Part shown: positions 52,201 to 62,242 of the stretch, in pieces
Layout: each line of letters opens with the position of its first letter
How positions within the stretch are numbered: position 1 is the first letter of the stretch
Assembly (NCBI RefSeq): GCF_923081025.1
Contig: NZ_CAKLPZ010000001.1
Coordinates: 1,054,001 to 1,118,000 of the forward strand
Length of the DNA: 64,000 nt
From: Neolewinella maritima
GTDB lineage: Bacteria > Bacteroidota > Bacteroidia > Chitinophagales > Saprospiraceae
Direction of reading: 5' to 3'
Program-made: the position numbers and the translations under genes
Notes under the pieces: model-generated
Told to the model about the DNA's origin: nothing
What the model saw: the letters and a program-made list of their open reading frames with translations, nothing else
The model's database searches: none

Positions 52201-54192
52201 CTAGGGGGTAATCAGTCCGGTAGCATCCAGGTCCTGGGCGTTATCGACTACGCCGGCCCATTCCTGGTAGCCTTCTTCGGCATCCGCGGGGCGGGGGCCG
52301 ATCAGCGTTTCGAGGTCCTTGCGGCTCAGCACCTCCTTCTCGAGGAGTGCCTCGGCCAGCTTGTTGACTTCTTCCCGCTTGACCACCAGCAACTGCTTGG
52401 CGCGCTGGTACTGTCCGTCGAGCAACTCCCGCACCTGATCGTCGATCAGCGTAGCGGTACTGTCTGAGTAGGGGCGCTGGTAGGCGTCGCGGCTCATACC
52501 GTAGAAACTGACCTGCCCTACGTTGGGGTTCATACCGTAGACCGTGATCATATCGTAGGCCATCTTGGTCACCTTATCCAGGTCATTCTGGGCACCGGTG
52601 CTGATCTTGTCAAACACTACCTCCTCGGCGGCACGTCCACCAAAGGTCATACACATCATATCCAGCATCTGCTCGGTGCGGGTGATGTACTGCTCCTTGG
52701 GTAGATACTGAGCGTAGCCGAGGGCGGCAACACCGCGGGGTACGATCGTTACTTTCACCAGGGGCATCGCGTGCTCCAGGTACCAGCCACAGATGGCGTG
52801 ACCGGCCTCGTGGTAGGCGATGATCTTCTTTTCATCGGGGCTGATGAGCTTGTTTTTCTTCTCCAGTCCGCCGATGACCTTATCGAGGGCGTAGTTGAAG
52901 TCGTCCAGGCCGATGCTATCCTGATTGCGACGGGCGGCGATGAGGGCAGCCTCATTACAGATATTGGCGATCTCGGCACCGGCGAAGCCGGGCGTCATCT
53001 CGGAGAGTACCTCGGGGTTGACCGTATCGTTGGTCTTGATCGTCTTAAGGTGCACCTTGAAGATGGCTTCCCGTCCCTTCAGGTCGGGCCGGTCGATACC
53101 GATCTGCCGGTCGAAACGGCCGGGGCGCAGCAGCGCGGGGTCGAGTACGTCGGGGCGGTTAGTAGCAGCCATGAGGATGACCCCCTTGTCGGTACTAAAA
53201 CCATCCATCTCTACCAGCAACTGGTTCAGGGTATTCTCCCGTTCGTCGTTACCGCCCTGCATATTGGCGCGGCCACGGGCACGGCCGATGGCATCGATCT
53301 CGTCGATGAAGATGATACAGGGGGCCTTCTCGCGGGCCTGCTTGAACAGATCGCGGACGCGGCTGGCACCTACGCCGACGAACATCTCTACGAAGTCGGA
53401 GCCCGACATCGTGAAGAATGGTACGCCCGCCTCACCGGCTACGGCCTTGGCGAGTAGGGTCTTACCGGTACCGGGAGGGCCTACTAGGAGTACACCCTTG
53501 GGAATCTTACCACCCAGGGCGGTGTATTTCTTAGGATTCTTGAGGAAGTCGACGACCTCCATGACCTCGTCCTTGGCTTCGTCCAGACCGGCTACGTCGG
53601 CGAAGGTGATGTTCACCTTACTGTTCTGGTCGAACAGGGTGGCTTTTGACTTGCCGATGTTGAAGATCTGTCCGCCGGGGCCACCACCTCCGCTACCCAG
53701 TCGGCGCATGAGGATGATCCAGATGAATGCGATCACGGCCAGGGGGAGCAGCCACTGTAGGGCATTACCGAGGTAGTCGGTGCGGCGCTCGGCGTCTACG
53801 CGGACGCGCTCGGCGAAGGGGACGCCCTGCTCTTCGTAGGCCTTATTGATGAAGTCGTTGAACGATCCGGGGTCGGCTACTTCGAGGTAGTAATCGTAGC
53901 GGGAGCCGCCCATACCTTCCGGGGCAGCGTCTTCGTAGGCGGGTTCGGACTTCTTGTCTTCCTTGATGAAGATCTCGGCCCGGTCACTGTTGACGAGTTT
54001 GATCGACTGGACGGCGTTGTCCTTGATCATATCGTTGAGGCGGTTGAGCTGGATCTCACTGGACGCACCGGTGCCCCAGTTCGTCAGCACGAGGGCCAAC
54101 AGGACCACGGACATGATCGCGTAGATCCAGTAGCTCTGGAATTTCGGACCGCCGGTTTCCTCGGGGTTGGCGTTCTTATTATTTGTGCTCAT
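52201..54192 (-). CDS. ftsH: ATP-dependent zinc metalloprotease FtsH
   Basis: 663 aa. Two membrane helices (about 22-40 and 138-158) enclose a periplasmic segment; then the AAA domain with Walker [14 protein letters not shown], Walker [10 protein letters not shown] and the second-region homology [13 protein letters not shown]; then the zinc protease motif HEAGHAI. A Gly-rich stretch ([10 protein letters not shown]) follows the second helix. FtsH degrades misfolded membrane and regulatory proteins. The order ftsH-rsfS, with birA divergent, is a standard Bacteroidetes neighbourhood. Confidence 0.97.
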   Translation of the reverse strand: MSTNNKNANPEETGGPKFQSYWIYAIMSVVLLALVLTNWGTGASSEIQLNRLNDMIKDNAVQSIKLVNSDRAEIFIKEDKKSEPAYEDAAPEGMGGSRYDYYLEVADPGSFNDFINKAYEEQGVPFAERVRVDAERRTDYLGNALQWLLPLAVIAFIWIILMRRLGSGGGGPGGQIFNIGKSKATLFDQNSKVNITFADVAGLDEAKDEVMEVVDFLKNPKKYTALGGKIPKGVLLVGPPGTGKTLLAKAVAGEAGVPFFTMSGSDFVEMFVGVGASRVRDLFKQAREKAPCIIFIDEIDAIGRARGRANMQGGNDERENTLNQLLVEMDGFSTDKGVILMAATNRPDVLDPALLRPGRFDRQIGIDRPDLKGREAIFKVHLKTIKTNDTVNPEVLSEMTPGFAGAEIANICNEAALIAARRNQDSIGLDDFNYALDKVIGGLEKKNKLISPDEKKIIAYHEAGHAICGWYLEHAMPLVKVTIVPRGVAALGYAQYLPKEQYITRTEQMLDMMCMTFGGRAAEEVVFDKISTGAQNDLDKVTKMAYDMITVYGMNPNVGQVSFYGMSRDAYQRPYSDSTATLIDDQVRELLDGQYQRAKQLLVVKREEVNKLAEALLEKEVLSRKDLETLIGPRPADAEEGYQEWAGVVDNAQDLDATGLITP

Positions 54193-54258
54193 ATCTTATG
54201 GCTAACGTGCGGAAGTGCTTTTCGTTGGCACGCCACACTTATTTTGGTGGTGGGCCCG

Positions 54259-54681
54259 CTAGAGGCTCTCGTATTCTGTCGCAATGGCGTCGCTCCACAG
54301 ATCTTCGATCTGGTAGTAGGCGCGCGTCTCCGGGTAGAAAACGTGGACCACGGTGTCGAAGTAGTCCAGGCACACCCAGTTAGCCGGCCGACTGCCGATG
54401 GGGTTTTTGGTCAACTCGCCGAGCTCGTGCTTCATGCGCCGGTGGATGTTTTCCGCAATAGCCCGCACCTGGGTGGTGGAGTCACCCTCACAGATGAAGA
54501 AGAATTCCGCGGGCCGATCGTCGAGCTTGCGTAAGTCGAGCCGGGTGATGTTTTTACCTTTGATATCCTGGATGCTGTCCAGGATCACGTCTAGTCGTTG
54601 CTCCAGGTGGGGGCTGACCGTCTTACGCGTAGTAGTGGTGGATGTAGTCAAACTGATACGTTGGGTACTGTAAGGTAGCAA
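54259..54681 (-). CDS. rsfS: Ribosomal silencing factor RsfS
   Basis: Up to 140 aa from TTG 54681; a TTG at 54651 would give 130 aa and is as good, since the first homologous residues are LEQRLDVILDSIQDIKGKNITRLDL. Further marks are DRPAEFFFICEGDSTTQVRAIAENI and WVCLDYFDTVVHVFYPETRAYYQIEDLW. RsfS binds uL14 and keeps the ribosomal subunits apart in poor growth. It is 66 bp upstream of ftsH on the same strand and divergent from birA by 36 bp. Confidence 0.9.
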   Translation of the reverse strand: MLPYSTQRISLTTSTTTTRKTVSPHLEQRLDVILDSIQDIKGKNITRLDLRKLDDRPAEFFFICEGDSTTQVRAIAENIHRRMKHELGELTKNPIGSRPANWVCLDYFDTVVHVFYPETRAYYQIEDLWSDAIATEYESL

Positions 54682-54717
54682 TAATCGTTCCGTTAGGAAT
54701 CGTACAAATCAAACAGA

Positions 54718-55470
54718 GTGCTGGTTCCTAAAGTTGCCAAACAGTTCGCACGGCTAGCCTCCACCAATACCGCCCTGGTCACGGACCTTGGCACCAGCGC
54801 ACCGCCGCCCCACGGGGCCGTCTACCTCACCCACGAACAAACCGCCGGCCGCGGGCAGGGAAGCAATCACTGGCACAGTAGCCCGGGTGCCAATCTGACC
54901 CTAAGTGTGCTGCTGCGACCTGACCACCTGTCAGTCGACCGGCTCCTGGCCCTCACGCAGTTCATCGCCCTGTCCGTAGCCGATACCGTACAGCAGCACC
55001 TGCCCGGGAAGGCCGTCACTGTCAAGTGGCCGAACGACGTGTACGTAGGCGACCAAAAGATCGCCGGCGTACTGCTGCAAAACGGACTGCGCGGCACGCA
55101 ACTGCAGTGGGCCGTGGCCGGTATCGGTCTCAACGTCAACGAAAGTCACTTTCCCGCGCCCCTCGACCGAACGGCAACTTCGCTGGCCCTGCAACTGGGT
55201 ACTTCACTTTCGCTTGACACCGTACGGGATACCCTGTTCGCTCATCTCACCGCCTGGTACGATGTACTGGAGGCCGGGCGCTACGCCACACTCTATGACG
55301 CCTACCACGAGCGGCTCTACCTGCGCGAACAGATGGCAGAGTTCGAAGTAACTGCAACTGGGGAGCGGCTAAGTGCCTGCATACAGGGGGTGGACCCGGA
55401 CGGACGGCTGATCCTCCTGCACGGGGGAGTGAAGCGGACCTTTGCGCTGCGCGAGGTACGCCTGCGCTAG
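54718..55470 (+). CDS. birA: Biotin-[acetyl-CoA carboxylase] ligase (BirA, catalytic form)
   Basis: 250 aa from a GTG. No N-terminal DNA-binding domain, so it is a ligase only. Biotin-loop region in THEQTAGRGQGSNHWHS (the GRGR-like loop is GRGQGS), VKWPNDVYVGDQKIAGVL (Lys-Trp-Pro-Asn-Asp) and GIGLNVN. The C-terminal small SH3-like domain is present. It attaches biotin to carrier proteins of carboxylases. Divergent from rsfS. Confidence 0.93.
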   Translation: MLVPKVAKQFARLASTNTALVTDLGTSAPPPHGAVYLTHEQTAGRGQGSNHWHSSPGANLTLSVLLRPDHLSVDRLLALTQFIALSVADTVQQHLPGKAVTVKWPNDVYVGDQKIAGVLLQNGLRGTQLQWAVAGIGLNVNESHFPAPLDRTATSLALQLGTSLSLDTVRDTLFAHLTAWYDVLEAGRYATLYDAYHERLYLREQMAEFEVTATGERLSACIQGVDPDGRLILLHGGVKRTFALREVRLR

Positions 55471-55471
55471 G

Positions 55472-58222
55472 CTATTCCTCGGTCAGCTCCAGGTTCTGAT
55501 CGATGCCGCGCTCCAGGGGACTCACGCCTTTCTGCATCCATAGCGGCATGGGTTGATCCAGTAAGTAATGGTCGAAGAACTGCGCCATACGGGTCTGAAA
55601 GTCAGCACGGTTAGGCGTCTTGACCGGCCAGTGCGGTTCACCGCGATAGTTGAGGAACCAGGCGGGTTTGCCGAGACGGCGCAGGGCGGTGAACCACTCG
55701 ATGCCCTGGTACCAGGGTACGGCACCGTCCTCGTCGTTGTGCAGGATGAGGATCGGGGTGTTGATCTTGTCAGTGGTGAAGATGGGGGAGTTTTCGATGT
55801 AGCGCAGCGGGTACTCCCAGGGGGTACCGCCGATGCGGCTCTGCGTGCGCTCGTACTGGAACTGCCGGCTCAGGCCGCTGCCCCAACGGATACCGCCGTA
55901 TGCCGAGAACATATTCACGACCGGGGCACCGGATTCGATGGCGGCGAAGAGGTCCGTCTTGGTCGCCAGGTAGGCGGCCTGGTAGCCGCCCCAGCTGTGG
56001 CCCTGCAGGCCGATGCGATCACGGTCTACGTAGCCCTTCGTTAGCAGACTACTGATCCCACTCATCACGCAGTTGTAGGCACTCTCGCCGGGGTAGCCTT
56101 CGCGGTACACTACGTCGGGATTAAAGATGATGTACCCCCGGCTGGCGTAGTGGGGATAGTTGATGGAACTGCGGCCGGGTACGGGGGTGCGGTGGCGGTA
56201 AAGCCCCTCACTGCTACGTTCGTAGAAATTGACCAGCATCGGGTACTGCCGGGTAGAATCGAAGTCTGCCGGCTTCACCAGTAGACCGCGTAGTTCGCGG
56301 CCTTCGTGGTCGATCCAGCGGTACTCCTCCATGCTGCCCCAGCTGAAGTCGGACTGCTGGGGGTTGGCATCGGAGATCATGGTCGCCTCCCCAGCCAGGT
56401 CGGTGGTCAGCCGCAGGTTGGGGTAGTCGGTGTAGCTCTCGCGGGTGTATACGTAGCGCTCGGCCTGCCGGGCTTTGTGGAAGTCGTTGTAGGTGTACGG
56501 GCCGGTAGCGAGCTGCTCCACGCGCCCGTCGTTCAGCACGGCAAAGCCACCGTAGTAGGTGCTGTCGACCTGGGTCGTGAGTACCATCACTTCGTCGAGC
56601 GCGCGGCGCTCCGGGTCCAGGTCTTCGTAGCGGTAGCGGACGCCTTGTTCCCTGCCTTGAGTGAGACGCTGGGGACTGCCCGAGCCATCGGGGTCGAGCT
56701 GCCAGAGGTCGTAGCGGTCGTAGACTACGATCGCGTCATCGTCTTCGGTCCAGCCGGCCACGCCGTAGGGGTAGGGATCGTTGGGCTGATCGTTGCGCTC
56801 GTCGAAGAAGGTGCCGATCTCGAGTGAGGTGATGGTAGCGAGCGTTTTACGGTCTACGTTATAGGCGCGGTAGACCGAGTCGCCCGGGTTATACCAGCTT
56901 ACGTACTTGCCTTCGGGCGACCAATTGTAGTAGCCGCGCTCGCCCTCGGCCAGGGGGGTGCGCACACCGGTCCGCAGGTTCACTAGTACGATATCGCGGG
57001 CGGCCGGTCCGCCCTCCCACATGGTCTCCTTGGCGTAGGGGCTGTCGGTGTACAGCATGATATAGTCGCCGCGGCCTTCGGCGGGCCGGCTGCTTTCCGG
57101 ATAGTCCGTGGTAGCGAGCTGCACGAACTCATCCACCCCCGTGCGGTACATGGCCAGGTAGGTGAACTTGCGGTCCTGCTCCAGGCTGCTGTTCTGCTGG
57201 GTGTACAGTTGGGGGTCTTCGGTGGTCCAGACTTCTACGTCGGCCAGTTCGCTGGCGAGCTCGGTGCTATCCAATTCCGGCCGGCGGGGCGTAGTGCCGA
57301 AGAACAGGTACTTGCCGGCGGCGGAGAAGGCCGGGCGCCGGTCGTCGCTGATCCGGTAGCCCTTCGGTAGCCAGTCCATGTCGCGACCCGTTACGATGTA
57401 GGCCGAGTCGCTGCCCGTAGACCAGTAGTGCAGGTGGAAGGGCAGCTGCTTACCCTCCGTTTCCTGCTTGTCGCTACTCAGGAAAGCTACGTGGCTGCCG
57501 TCGTGGCTCACGGTCAGACCGGCGTAGTTGGCCGGGCCCACGCTGAGGTTCTGCCACTCCAGTTCGCTGGGATCGATCCGTAGTACGCCGTCGGTCCAGG
57601 TGCTGTCCTTGGCCGTGCGGCGGGCCACTACGATGGGTCGGTCGCGCGCTACCTGAAACTCCATCACCCCCTCCAGGTAGAAGCTGTCCTGACTACCGAA
57701 GCGCCGCACTACAAGGCGGCGGGCGTCTTCATCGAGGTCCTTACGCAGGCTGTCCTCTAGTATGGAGGCGGTGGTATAGGCGAATACCTCGGCGGAGCGC
57801 TCACTTAGTTTCACCTCGTACACACCGGGGTAGCGCTGTTCCCGGGCGGTGGCCAGGTCGTAGACCAGCAGGGTGTCCATCGTTTTGAGCTGCTTTTCCT
57901 CCTCCAGGCGCTTGTAGTGCAGGACGGTATCGCGGCTGGGCCGTACCATCCCGACCAGGTACTTGCCATCGTAGGAGAAGCGGCCGTCGTCCATACGGGG
58001 GAAGCGGCGCTCCTGTCCGTCGGCCGCGCGGTACAGTATGGTTTCGCCGTCGCCCAGGTCGGGACTCAGGCGGTACACCACGTGTTCACCATCCGCACTC
58101 AGGGCTTCGCCCCGCAGCTGTTTCCAGGCCTGCATATCGGCTACCGTAACGGGCTGCTGGGCGCGTACGCCGGTGCAGAGAAAGGTCAGAAGGGCAACGA
58201 AGAGGGGTAGGGTAGGCTTCAT
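55472..58222 (-). CDS. S9 (prolyl oligopeptidase) family peptidase
   Basis: 916 aa from ATG 58222, which begins the signal peptide MKPTLPLFVALLTFLCTGVRAQ. The N-terminal two thirds is a beta-propeller; the C-terminal alpha/beta hydrolase has the nucleophile in QGHSWGGYQAAYLATKTDLF, the Asp in LHNDEDGAVPW and the His in RGEPHWPV. The propeller limits substrates to short peptides. It is exported to the periplasm or beyond. Strong -7 box (TAGCTTTG) with only 4 bp to the ATG, so the mRNA is nearly leaderless. It is divergent from the sugar kinase gene. Confidence 0.92.
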   Translation of the reverse strand: MKPTLPLFVALLTFLCTGVRAQQPVTVADMQAWKQLRGEALSADGEHVVYRLSPDLGDGETILYRAADGQERRFPRMDDGRFSYDGKYLVGMVRPSRDTVLHYKRLEEEKQLKTMDTLLVYDLATAREQRYPGVYEVKLSERSAEVFAYTTASILEDSLRKDLDEDARRLVVRRFGSQDSFYLEGVMEFQVARDRPIVVARRTAKDSTWTDGVLRIDPSELEWQNLSVGPANYAGLTVSHDGSHVAFLSSDKQETEGKQLPFHLHYWSTGSDSAYIVTGRDMDWLPKGYRISDDRRPAFSAAGKYLFFGTTPRRPELDSTELASELADVEVWTTEDPQLYTQQNSSLEQDRKFTYLAMYRTGVDEFVQLATTDYPESSRPAEGRGDYIMLYTDSPYAKETMWEGGPAARDIVLVNLRTGVRTPLAEGERGYYNWSPEGKYVSWYNPGDSVYRAYNVDRKTLATITSLEIGTFFDERNDQPNDPYPYGVAGWTEDDDAIVVYDRYDLWQLDPDGSGSPQRLTQGREQGVRYRYEDLDPERRALDEVMVLTTQVDSTYYGGFAVLNDGRVEQLATGPYTYNDFHKARQAERYVYTRESYTDYPNLRLTTDLAGEATMISDANPQQSDFSWGSMEEYRWIDHEGRELRGLLVKPADFDSTRQYPMLVNFYERSSEGLYRHRTPVPGRSSINYPHYASRGYIIFNPDVVYREGYPGESAYNCVMSGISSLLTKGYVDRDRIGLQGHSWGGYQAAYLATKTDLFAAIESGAPVVNMFSAYGGIRWGSGLSRQFQYERTQSRIGGTPWEYPLRYIENSPIFTTDKINTPILILHNDEDGAVPWYQGIEWFTALRRLGKPAWFLNYRGEPHWPVKTPNRADFQTRMAQFFDHYLLDQPMPLWMQKGVSPLERGIDQNLELTEE

Positions 58223-58226
58223 CAAG

Positions 58227-58234
58227 CAAAGCTA
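58227..58234 (-). promoter_or_regulatory. -7 box before the S9 peptidase
   Basis: TAGCTTTG on the minus strand, full match to TAnnTTTG, 4 bp from the ATG at 58222. A CTG, one change from TTG, lies 19 bp upstream. Confidence 0.5.
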
Positions 58235-58272
58235 CGACGCCGCCGGAAGAAGCCAGCCGTACCTTCACGCAC

Positions 58273-59619
58273 ATGCCTACCGCCCCCCTCTACCTGGGTC
58301 TAGACCTGGGGACCACCTCCGCCAAGCTCGCTGCCTTCACCGCAGCCGGTGATCTGATCCAGGAACGCACCGGAGCCTACCCCCTCCATCACCCCGAAGC
58401 GGGTGCGGCCGTGCAGGAGGTAGCGGACATCGTAGCCGTAGCCGAGGGGCTGATCGGGCAACTGATCGCCGAACTGCCCAGGCGGCCGCTCGGTATGAGC
58501 ATTAGTTGTCCGATGCACGGAGTGCTCTTACTGGATGCAGCGGGCAACCCCCTCGGGCCCATCCTGACCTGGGCGGACGTCCGCGCCGAAACGGTGATGC
58601 AGGACTTCGACGAGGCACAGCGCAGGGAGCTGCTCCGACGTACCGGTACCCCCGTGCACCCGATGTCTCCGCTGGTCAAATTGCGCTGGCTCGCACAAGC
58701 GCAGCCCGAGCGTATCGCGGCCGCGACCTACCTCTCGGACCTCAAGTCCTACCTCGTCGACCGCTGGACTACCGACGGCAAGCTTCTGGACGAGCAACTA
58801 GCCAGCGCCACCGGGCTGCTCGACCTGACGACCCGGGACTGGCACCCGCCGGCACTGCAGTTAGCCGGTGATGGTACCTCGCTCCCGTTGCGTACCCCAC
58901 GGGTAGTACCAGCCACGACCCGCCTGCACTGGCGCCCCGAGGTAGCCGATCGCCTCGGCGTAGCGGACGTCGCACTATTCATCGGTGGCTCCGACGGCTG
59001 TCTGGCCAACCTAGGCAGCGGGCTGATGGAGCCCGGCCGGGTATCGCTCACCATCGGCACCAGCGGAGCCGTGCGGGCTACCCACCGGGGCACGGCCGCT
59101 GCTACGGAGGACCGGCTGTTCAACTACATCCTATTCGACGATTACTTCGTGCTGGGCGGCGCGACCAACAACGGGGGCAAGGTGCTAGAGTGGACCTACG
59201 AACTACTGCGTGGACACTTCGGCTCCATCGGCGAGATGATCGAGGCAGCGGTGGCGGCTCCGGACACCGACTTACAGTTCGCCCCCTACCTATACGGGGA
59301 GCGGGCACCCATTTGGGATGCGCTGGCTACGGCGGCCTTCACCGGACTGCGCGGTCACCATACACCCGTCGACCTGGTGCGGGCCGTGCTGCTCGGTGTG
59401 ACGGATAATGTGGTGGAAATTCTGCGGCAGCTGGAAGCGGCTACCTGCCCCTCCGAGATCATTTACGCCAGCGGCGGATTCACGCGCTCGGCCGGCTGGG
59501 TCGAACTGCTCGCTCAGCGGGCGGGCCGGCGGGTGGAAGTGGCTCATGCCCCACAGGCCAGTGCATTCGGCGCTGCGCTGATTGTGGTACGGGGCCTAAC
59601 TAAGCAAACCGAGAAGTAG
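58273..59619 (+). CDS. FGGY-family carbohydrate kinase, gluconokinase-like
   Basis: 448 aa. N-terminal ASKHA phosphate loop in LGLDLGTTSAKLAAF, SCPMHGVLLLDAAGNPLGPILTWAD, FIGGSDGCLANLGSGLMEPGRVSLTIGTSGAVR (second phosphate and adenosine region, typical of gluconate kinases) and YASGGFTRSAGWVELLAQRAGR. It phosphorylates a sugar or sugar acid with ATP; gluconate is the best guess. The 3' end overlaps the convergent UbiA-like gene by 24 bp. Confidence 0.85.
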   Translation: MPTAPLYLGLDLGTTSAKLAAFTAAGDLIQERTGAYPLHHPEAGAAVQEVADIVAVAEGLIGQLIAELPRRPLGMSISCPMHGVLLLDAAGNPLGPILTWADVRAETVMQDFDEAQRRELLRRTGTPVHPMSPLVKLRWLAQAQPERIAAATYLSDLKSYLVDRWTTDGKLLDEQLASATGLLDLTTRDWHPPALQLAGDGTSLPLRTPRVVPATTRLHWRPEVADRLGVADVALFIGGSDGCLANLGSGLMEPGRVSLTIGTSGAVRATHRGTAAATEDRLFNYILFDDYFVLGGATNNGGKVLEWTYELLRGHFGSIGEMIEAAVAAPDTDLQFAPYLYGERAPIWDALATAAFTGLRGHHTPVDLVRAVLLGVTDNVVEILRQLEAATCPSEIIYASGGFTRSAGWVELLAQRAGRRVEVAHAPQASAFGAALIVVRGLTKQTEK

Positions 59620-60414
59620 GCATAGGGGGGGGAGGAGCAATAGACCGTTGACGTAGACGGCATAGAAATCTTCTCCTCGATCCGCCCGGGTGAATCGGCC
59701 TACTAGTGCGGCCGCGGCATAGGCTAACAGTAGCGGTAGTCCCTGGGCGGTCGGGTAGCTCAGGTAGGATAGCAGTCCGCAGCCCAACAACAGTAGCATG
59801 GCGACCGAACGGTTCAGACCGGGGCGTTGCGCAGCCAGGGTCCGTACGCCCTGCCGGCGATCCAGCACTACATCGCGGGAGTCGAAGAGGAGGGCTACGG
59901 CCAGGATCAGAGCAAAACGGATGAAGCTTTCGCTACCTACGGAGCGTACGCCTTCGGCTACGAAGGTATCGGTCATCAGGGCCCAAGCCAGGGCTACCCA
60001 GACTACCTTGAGGTAGGGTAAGTCGCGCAGGCGTGGTCCGCCGGGGAACAGGGGGATAAGGTAAAAAAAGGTGAAGGGCAGGGCCAGGATGACCGGCCAG
60101 AAGGCTGCCGCGGCAAACTGGGTGGCGATGGCTGCGGCCACGGTCAGGCTAAGGATGGCCACCAGGGCGGAAGCCACGGGCTGCCGGGAGATCAGGCGGT
60201 ACCGCCTGCCCGTAGGGTAGCCCCTGGTACGCTGGAAACTGAGTGCTCGGTGACTGGTATACACACCCAGTGTAGCAAAGAATACGAAGTAGTGACTAGC
60301 GTATAGCGCTGGATCGCCGGTGGCCAGGTAGGTAGACTGCCAGCTCAGTGCCAGCGCGGCCAGTGCGATCCACAGGTGCCCGTAGAAGAGCCAGTTCAGC
60401 AGCGGATTACGCAT
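59596..60414 (-). CDS. UbiA-like membrane protein
   Basis: 272 aa with about eight or nine hydrophobic helices. The second Asp-rich prenyltransferase motif is visible in LLFDSRDVVLDRRQGVRTL (D-x2-D-x3-D), but the first motif, normally N-x3-D-x3-D in the second helix region, is replaced by THRALSFQ. It is therefore a degenerate UbiA-superfamily member whose activity is doubtful. Many Bacteroidetes have such a gene. The M42 peptidase gene is upstream on the same strand (18-bp gap). Confidence 0.7.
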   Translation of the reverse strand: MRNPLLNWLFYGHLWIALAALALSWQSTYLATGDPALYASHYFVFFATLGVYTSHRALSFQRTRGYPTGRRYRLISRQPVASALVAILSLTVAAAIATQFAAAAFWPVILALPFTFFYLIPLFPGGPRLRDLPYLKVVWVALAWALMTDTFVAEGVRSVGSESFIRFALILAVALLFDSRDVVLDRRQGVRTLAAQRPGLNRSVAMLLLLGCGLLSYLSYPTAQGLPLLLAYAAAALVGRFTRADRGEDFYAVYVNGLLLLPPLCLLLGLLS

Positions 60415-60432
60415 AATCTCCCAAGAACGGTA

Positions 60433-61518
60433 CTACACTTCAAAGTAGTTGAAGCTCATGCCGTCTTCGATCTTGGTCAGACTAGCCAGTATAAGCTCGA
60501 TCACTCCCTCTACGTCGCTCTTCGCCGCCATTTCTACGGTGGTGTGCATGTACTTGAGGGGCAGGCTGATCAGGGCGGAGGCTACGCCACCATTGGAGTA
60601 GGCAAAGGCGTCGGTGTCAGTACCCGTAGCGCGGCTGCTGGCTTCGCGCTGGATGTCGATTTCCTGTTCGGCGGCCGTGTCGATGATGAGCTTGAGTAGC
60701 TTATTGTGTACTGCCGGGGCGTAGGTGACGCTGGGTCCCTTACCGGCCTGCACGTCGCCCACCTTCTTTTTGTCCAGCATGGGGGTGGTGGTGTCGTGGG
60801 TCACATCCGTGACGATCGCTACCTGCGGCTTGATGCGGTCGGTGATCATCTGAGCACCGCGCAAGCCTACTTCCTCCTGTACCGCGTTAACGATGTAGAG
60901 GGAGAAGGGCAGATCGATCTTGCGCTCCTTGAGCAGGCGGGCCACCTGCGCGATGCAGAAGCCCCCCATGCGGTTGTCCAGCGCGCGGCCGCAGTAGTAG
61001 CGGTCGTTCATGATCTCCAGCTCGTCGGGGTAGGTGATGACGCTGCCTACGTGGACGCCCATCTCGAGTACTTCCTCCTTGTCCTTGGCACCTACGTCGA
61101 TGAAGATGTTTTCCAGCTTAGGCTGCAGCTTGGCATCCTCGCCGCGGCGGGTATGGATGGCCGGCCAGCCGAATACGCCGCGTACGATGCCCTTATCGCC
61201 GTGAATATTGACCCGCTTGGAGGGTGCGATGGTATGGTCGCTGCCGCCGTTGCGGACGACGTACAGGTGGCCCGCATCGGTGATGTAGTGTACGAACCAG
61301 CTGATCTCGTCCGCGTGCCCCTCGATCACTACGCGGTAGTCCCGACCGGGATTGATGACGCCGTACGCCGTGCCGTAAGTATCCAGGGCGACCTCATCGA
61401 CGTAGGGTCGGAGGTAGTCAAGCCAAAGCTTCTGTCCGCTACTCTCGAATCCGGTGGGGGAGGCGTTGTTGAGATAGCGGTGTAGGAAGGCCTCGACCTG
61501 CTCGTCTAGAATGGGCAT
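60433..61518 (-). CDS. M42-family metallopeptidase (glutamyl aminopeptidase-like)
   Basis: 361 aa. Two-metal aminopeptidase marks: VVIEGHADEISWFV (His), CGRALDNRMGGF (bridging Asp), VNAVQEEVGLRGAQM (catalytic Glu and metal Glu), VTDVTHDTTTP (metal Asp) and PLKYMHTTVEMA (metal His). An insertion domain sits at about residues 75-165. Such enzymes form large tetrahedral complexes that clear short peptides in the cytoplasm. It is 18 bp upstream of the UbiA-like gene. Confidence 0.92.
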   Translation of the reverse strand: MPILDEQVEAFLHRYLNNASPTGFESSGQKLWLDYLRPYVDEVALDTYGTAYGVINPGRDYRVVIEGHADEISWFVHYITDAGHLYVVRNGGSDHTIAPSKRVNIHGDKGIVRGVFGWPAIHTRRGEDAKLQPKLENIFIDVGAKDKEEVLEMGVHVGSVITYPDELEIMNDRYYCGRALDNRMGGFCIAQVARLLKERKIDLPFSLYIVNAVQEEVGLRGAQMITDRIKPQVAIVTDVTHDTTTPMLDKKKVGDVQAGKGPSVTYAPAVHNKLLKLIIDTAAEQEIDIQREASSRATGTDTDAFAYSNGGVASALISLPLKYMHTTVEMAAKSDVEGVIELILASLTKIEDGMSFNYFEV

Positions 61519-61585
61519 GGGGTGTCGGTTTGTACAATACGTGTCGGTGGGAAGAAAAGCGTGTAGCTACATGGCAAAGCCCTGA

Positions 61586-62221
61586 CTAGGCCGAAAAGTT
61601 TTTGCTCCAGGCCCGGGGATCGGACCGCCACTCAGCGAGGGTTGCCGCTTCATCTGCCGTGATCTTACCCGACTCCCGTGCCACCTCTACCAGGGCGGTG
61701 TAGTCACTCAGCGTATGCAGGGGTACCGCAGCCTGCTCGAACGCCTGCTGCGCCGCCGGCAACTGATAGGTGAATATGGCCAGGGCAGCCGCTGCCCGTC
61801 CGCCGGCGGCGCGCAGCGCGTCGATCGCCTTCAGGCTGCTGCCCCCCGTGGAGATCAGATCTTCCACGACGATGTAGCGATCACCAGTCGTCAGCCGGCC
61901 CTCGATCTGGTTTTGCCGGCCGTGCGCTTTGGCGGAACTTCGGATATAAATAAAGGGCAGGCTCAGTCGATCGGCCAGTAGGGCGCCGTGGGGAATGCCG
62001 GCGGTAGCTACTCCGGCTACCCCCTGTACGTCCATCGCACCGGCGGCCGCGCACAGGGCCTCTACGACCTCGGAGCGAATGGACGGGAAGGACAGGAGCA
62101 CGCGATTGTCGCAATAAATGGGCGACCGCAGACCGCTCGCCCAGGTAAAGGGCTTGCGGGGCTGTAGCTTCACCGCCCCTACTTCGAGCAGGCGGCGCGC
62201 TATGTGCCGGGATGTGTCCAT
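61586..62221 (-). CDS. pyrE: Orotate phosphoribosyltransferase
   Basis: 211 aa from the ATG at 62221 (MDTSRHIARRLLEVGAVKL); an open frame extends upstream through the NUDIX promoter and is not coding. Marks: PFTWASGLRSPIYCDNR, GVATAGIPHGALLAD, RSSAKAHGRQNQIEG (catalytic loop) and the PRPP site YIVVEDLISTGGSSLKA. It makes orotidine 5-phosphate in pyrimidine synthesis. Divergent from the NUDIX gene, with only 21 bp between the two start codons. Confidence 0.95.
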   Translation of the reverse strand: MDTSRHIARRLLEVGAVKLQPRKPFTWASGLRSPIYCDNRVLLSFPSIRSEVVEALCAAAGAMDVQGVAGVATAGIPHGALLADRLSLPFIYIRSSAKAHGRQNQIEGRLTTGDRYIVVEDLISTGGSSLKAIDALRAAGGRAAAALAIFTYQLPAAQQAFEQAAVPLHTLSDYTALVEVARESGKITADEAATLAEWRSDPRAWSKNFSA

Positions 62222-62229
62222 GGGGTCCT

Positions 62230-62237
62230 TAATTTCG
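62230..62237 (+). promoter_or_regulatory. Possible -7 box before the NUDIX gene
   Basis: TAATTTCG, one mismatch to TAnnTTTG, 5 bp before the ATG at 62243. It lies in the 21-bp gap shared with pyrE. Confidence 0.35.
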
Positions 62238-62242
62238 CGCCA

